This document shows, piece by piece, positions 32,239 to 33,721 of a DNA stretch of 33,721 nt. A program made the translations under genes and the position numbers. Under the pieces are notes generated by a model, which worked only from the letters and a program-made list of their open reading frames with translations, did not search any database and was not told where the DNA came from. Each line of letters begins with the position of its first letter. Positions within the stretch are counted from its first letter, which is position 1. This DNA is from Tubiluchus corallicola (taxonomy: Eukaryota > Priapulida > Priapulimorpha > Priapulimorphida > Tubiluchidae): NCBI GenBank assembly GCA_030141605.1, contig JAQGDQ010001587.1, positions 1-33,721 of the forward strand, written 5' to 3'.

Positions 32239-32655
32239 CGCACACCTGGGCAAGGTGTATGGAGATCTTGAGTTGCCCAGACAACAGGAACCCCCTCTCT
32301 TCCTCCCTGGTGTAGTCCAAAGGAAAGCGGAGTGATATGTTTGGCACCAGGTTGGCTGCAGGAGCTGCTGGAGTCAGTGAGCATGCTGCACTGGTCCACC
32401 TTCGGGGCTCCACTCCTGATTTGAAAGGTTTACTCCTCTACAAATGGCTGTTGGGTCACTTGACCTCCTCCGCCCTCTAGCCGTTGGCTGCCTTGTGCAG
32501 CTCTTCCGCCTAAAGGCACAGTGTGGGCATCTCGCAAGCCTACAGCAGCTGGTATTCCTAGGCGGTCACCCATCCAAGTACTAACCAGGCTCTACGTTGC
32601 TTCTCTTCGGCGATCAGACGAGAACCGCTGTTTTCAATGTGATTTGGCCGTAGTC
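32239..32655 (-). mobile_element. 5S-derived SINE, 3'-truncated, right arm
   Basis: Mirror of 30296-30712, sharing the same 3' truncation point, so both come from one insertion duplicated with the arm. The 120-nt 5S head is 32536-32655. It differs from the left arm at several positions in the body. Confidence 0.8.
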
Positions 32656-32848
32656 TGTGTTTCTTATAAGCACTGTTTTAGTGCTACGCAACTGTTTGTG
32701 GCGTACTATGGTCATTGGGCTGTATAGGGTGCAATATATAATGTATATAGGCTACTCATGTTATACAACCGTAACTTAAGATACAAACCGTCCAACAAAT
32801 GAAAAGAAAGCTTAGCGTTCTATTCGAGAATTTGATTTTCAAATTTAA

Positions 32849-33379
32849 AGGAAAGATCAAGTCACTCAGTATGTTGAACTTATTTTACTGTTATCACTTA
32901 AACTTAGAAAAATATAACAAAAAAAATTTGAAATATATTTCCGCGGAGTAAAAATTTTCAGGCGTGGTGATAGCCTCATTCACTTGAAAATTATGACGTA
33001 ACTGGGGGGGGGGGGTCCGACTTCGTGGCTTTTCGTAAGTCCGTCATGACTTTTGGTAAACGCACGCTGTTTAAACTAATTCAAATTTCTGCAGCTTACC
33101 TAATGTTCATGCAAAATTATGTATCTAATGTTTCGTAAAAACTTATACTTTTGACGTGCTGCTTCAGTCGACAAATGATGTCATTGGTGGAGAAATGGGA
33201 GCGCCTAAAATGACGTCATTGGTGGAGAAATAGGAGCGACCAAAATGGCACCAATAGTAACCTTAAAGTGATTTTGCTAATTACACGAGGCGCTTATCAC
33301 TCTTTTATTACTTAATCCTTCTAACATTTTTCGCGAACAATGAAACAAGCTTAGGTATCATAAAGGCTTGGCTTTTCCT
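32849..33379. mobile_element. TTAA-flanked MITE, right arm
   Basis: Mirror copy of 29572-30102 with inverted ends AGGAAAGATCAAG and CTTGGCTTTTCCT next to TTAA. The hAT target appears here in uninterrupted form as AAGCTTAGGTATC near 33348-33360. Confidence 0.75.
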
Positions 33380-33721
33380 TTAATAACGATTAATACGCTA
33401 ATTTTAGTTCACAACATGGTATCCATAAATGCAAAGCTGCGTTCAAACAGGGAAAATCGACTTGAGACAGATCAGTTGTCAGGAAGCTTATCGATATTTA
33501 CGGATTTACACCATAGATAATGCAGTAATATTATTATCTATGGTTTACGTTTAATAAAAAACTACCCTGACGAAACAGCTGATTCAAAACGTTTTGTATT
33601 TATTATGTTTTGCTTTATTTTATTTTTATTTTGTTTTGTTTTGCTTTGTTTTGTTTTGTTTCGTTTCGTTTCGTTTCGTTTCGTTTCGTTTCGTTTCGTT
33701 TCGTTTCGTTTCGTTTCGTTT

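Larger units (their letters stand above)
31975..33721 (-). repeat. large inverted duplication, right arm (cut by window end)
   Basis: Reverse complement of 29231-30977, with 12-bp hairpin (33510-33544), TTAA MITE and 5S SINE mirrored. The arm enters the pentanucleotide array at 33605 and is still inside it at the window edge, so its true length is unknown. Confidence 0.95.

Noticed and set aside
29231-33721. Inverted duplication as pure sequencing foldback artefact
   Set aside because: Arms differ at many bases and in array length, and a unique 1-kb spacer separates them; not fully excluded without reads.

Overview
This window looks like repeat-dense, gene-poor nuclear DNA from an invertebrate animal. 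The evidence is a spliceosomal two-exon receptor gene with a consensus donor and acceptor, LINE and LTR retrotransposon pieces, MITEs, a 5S-rRNA-derived SINE and very long microsatellites. Bacterial or phage gene organisation is absent. The 5S-like modules resemble, from memory, the mollusc/annelid/cnidarian type more than the insect type, while the LRR receptor recalls arthropod LRR proteins. I therefore do not name a phylum.

Layout. 1-2000: AT-rich DNA, a CA-rich low-complexity patch, an 80-bp tandem duplication and a possible hAT end. 2001-7121 (minus): one confident gene, a secreted-start LRR receptor with LRRCT, mucin-like stalk, transmembrane helix and acidic tail. Its two exons flank a 3.7-kb intron. 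3421-9598: three copies of a terminal-inverted-repeat element carrying an internal 60-bp minisatellite; one lies in the intron and two upstream of the gene. 9.6-13.1 kb: tri- and tetranucleotide microsatellites. 13.7-13.9 kb: CpG-rich promoter-like patch with a CRE. 14.0-16.5 kb: a ~300-bp inverted repeat bracketing an LTR (with heat-shock-element-like motifs) and a 5'-truncated LINE. 16.65-17.18 kb: GA array. 18.19-18.73 kb: complete 5S-derived SINE with target-site duplication. 19.45-20.9 kb: trinucleotide and 149-bp repeats. 21.58-28.66 kb: two tandem ~3.5-kb units, with a third diverged unit beginning at 28665. 29.23-33.72 kb: a large inverted duplication with a ~1-kb spacer, whose right arm runs off the window.

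The right-hand 12 kb is one repeat family in several states. Comparing tandem units with the inverted-repeat arms gives two internal empty-versus-filled comparisons. An hAT-type MITE (8-bp duplication GCCTAAGT) is present in the tandem units and absent from the arms. A TTAA-flanked MITE is present in the arms and absent at the matching site in the tandem units. No multi-gene pathway or operon is visible. The items most worth following up are the heat-shock-like LTR promoter, the satellite-carrying TIR element around the receptor gene, and the 5S SINE.
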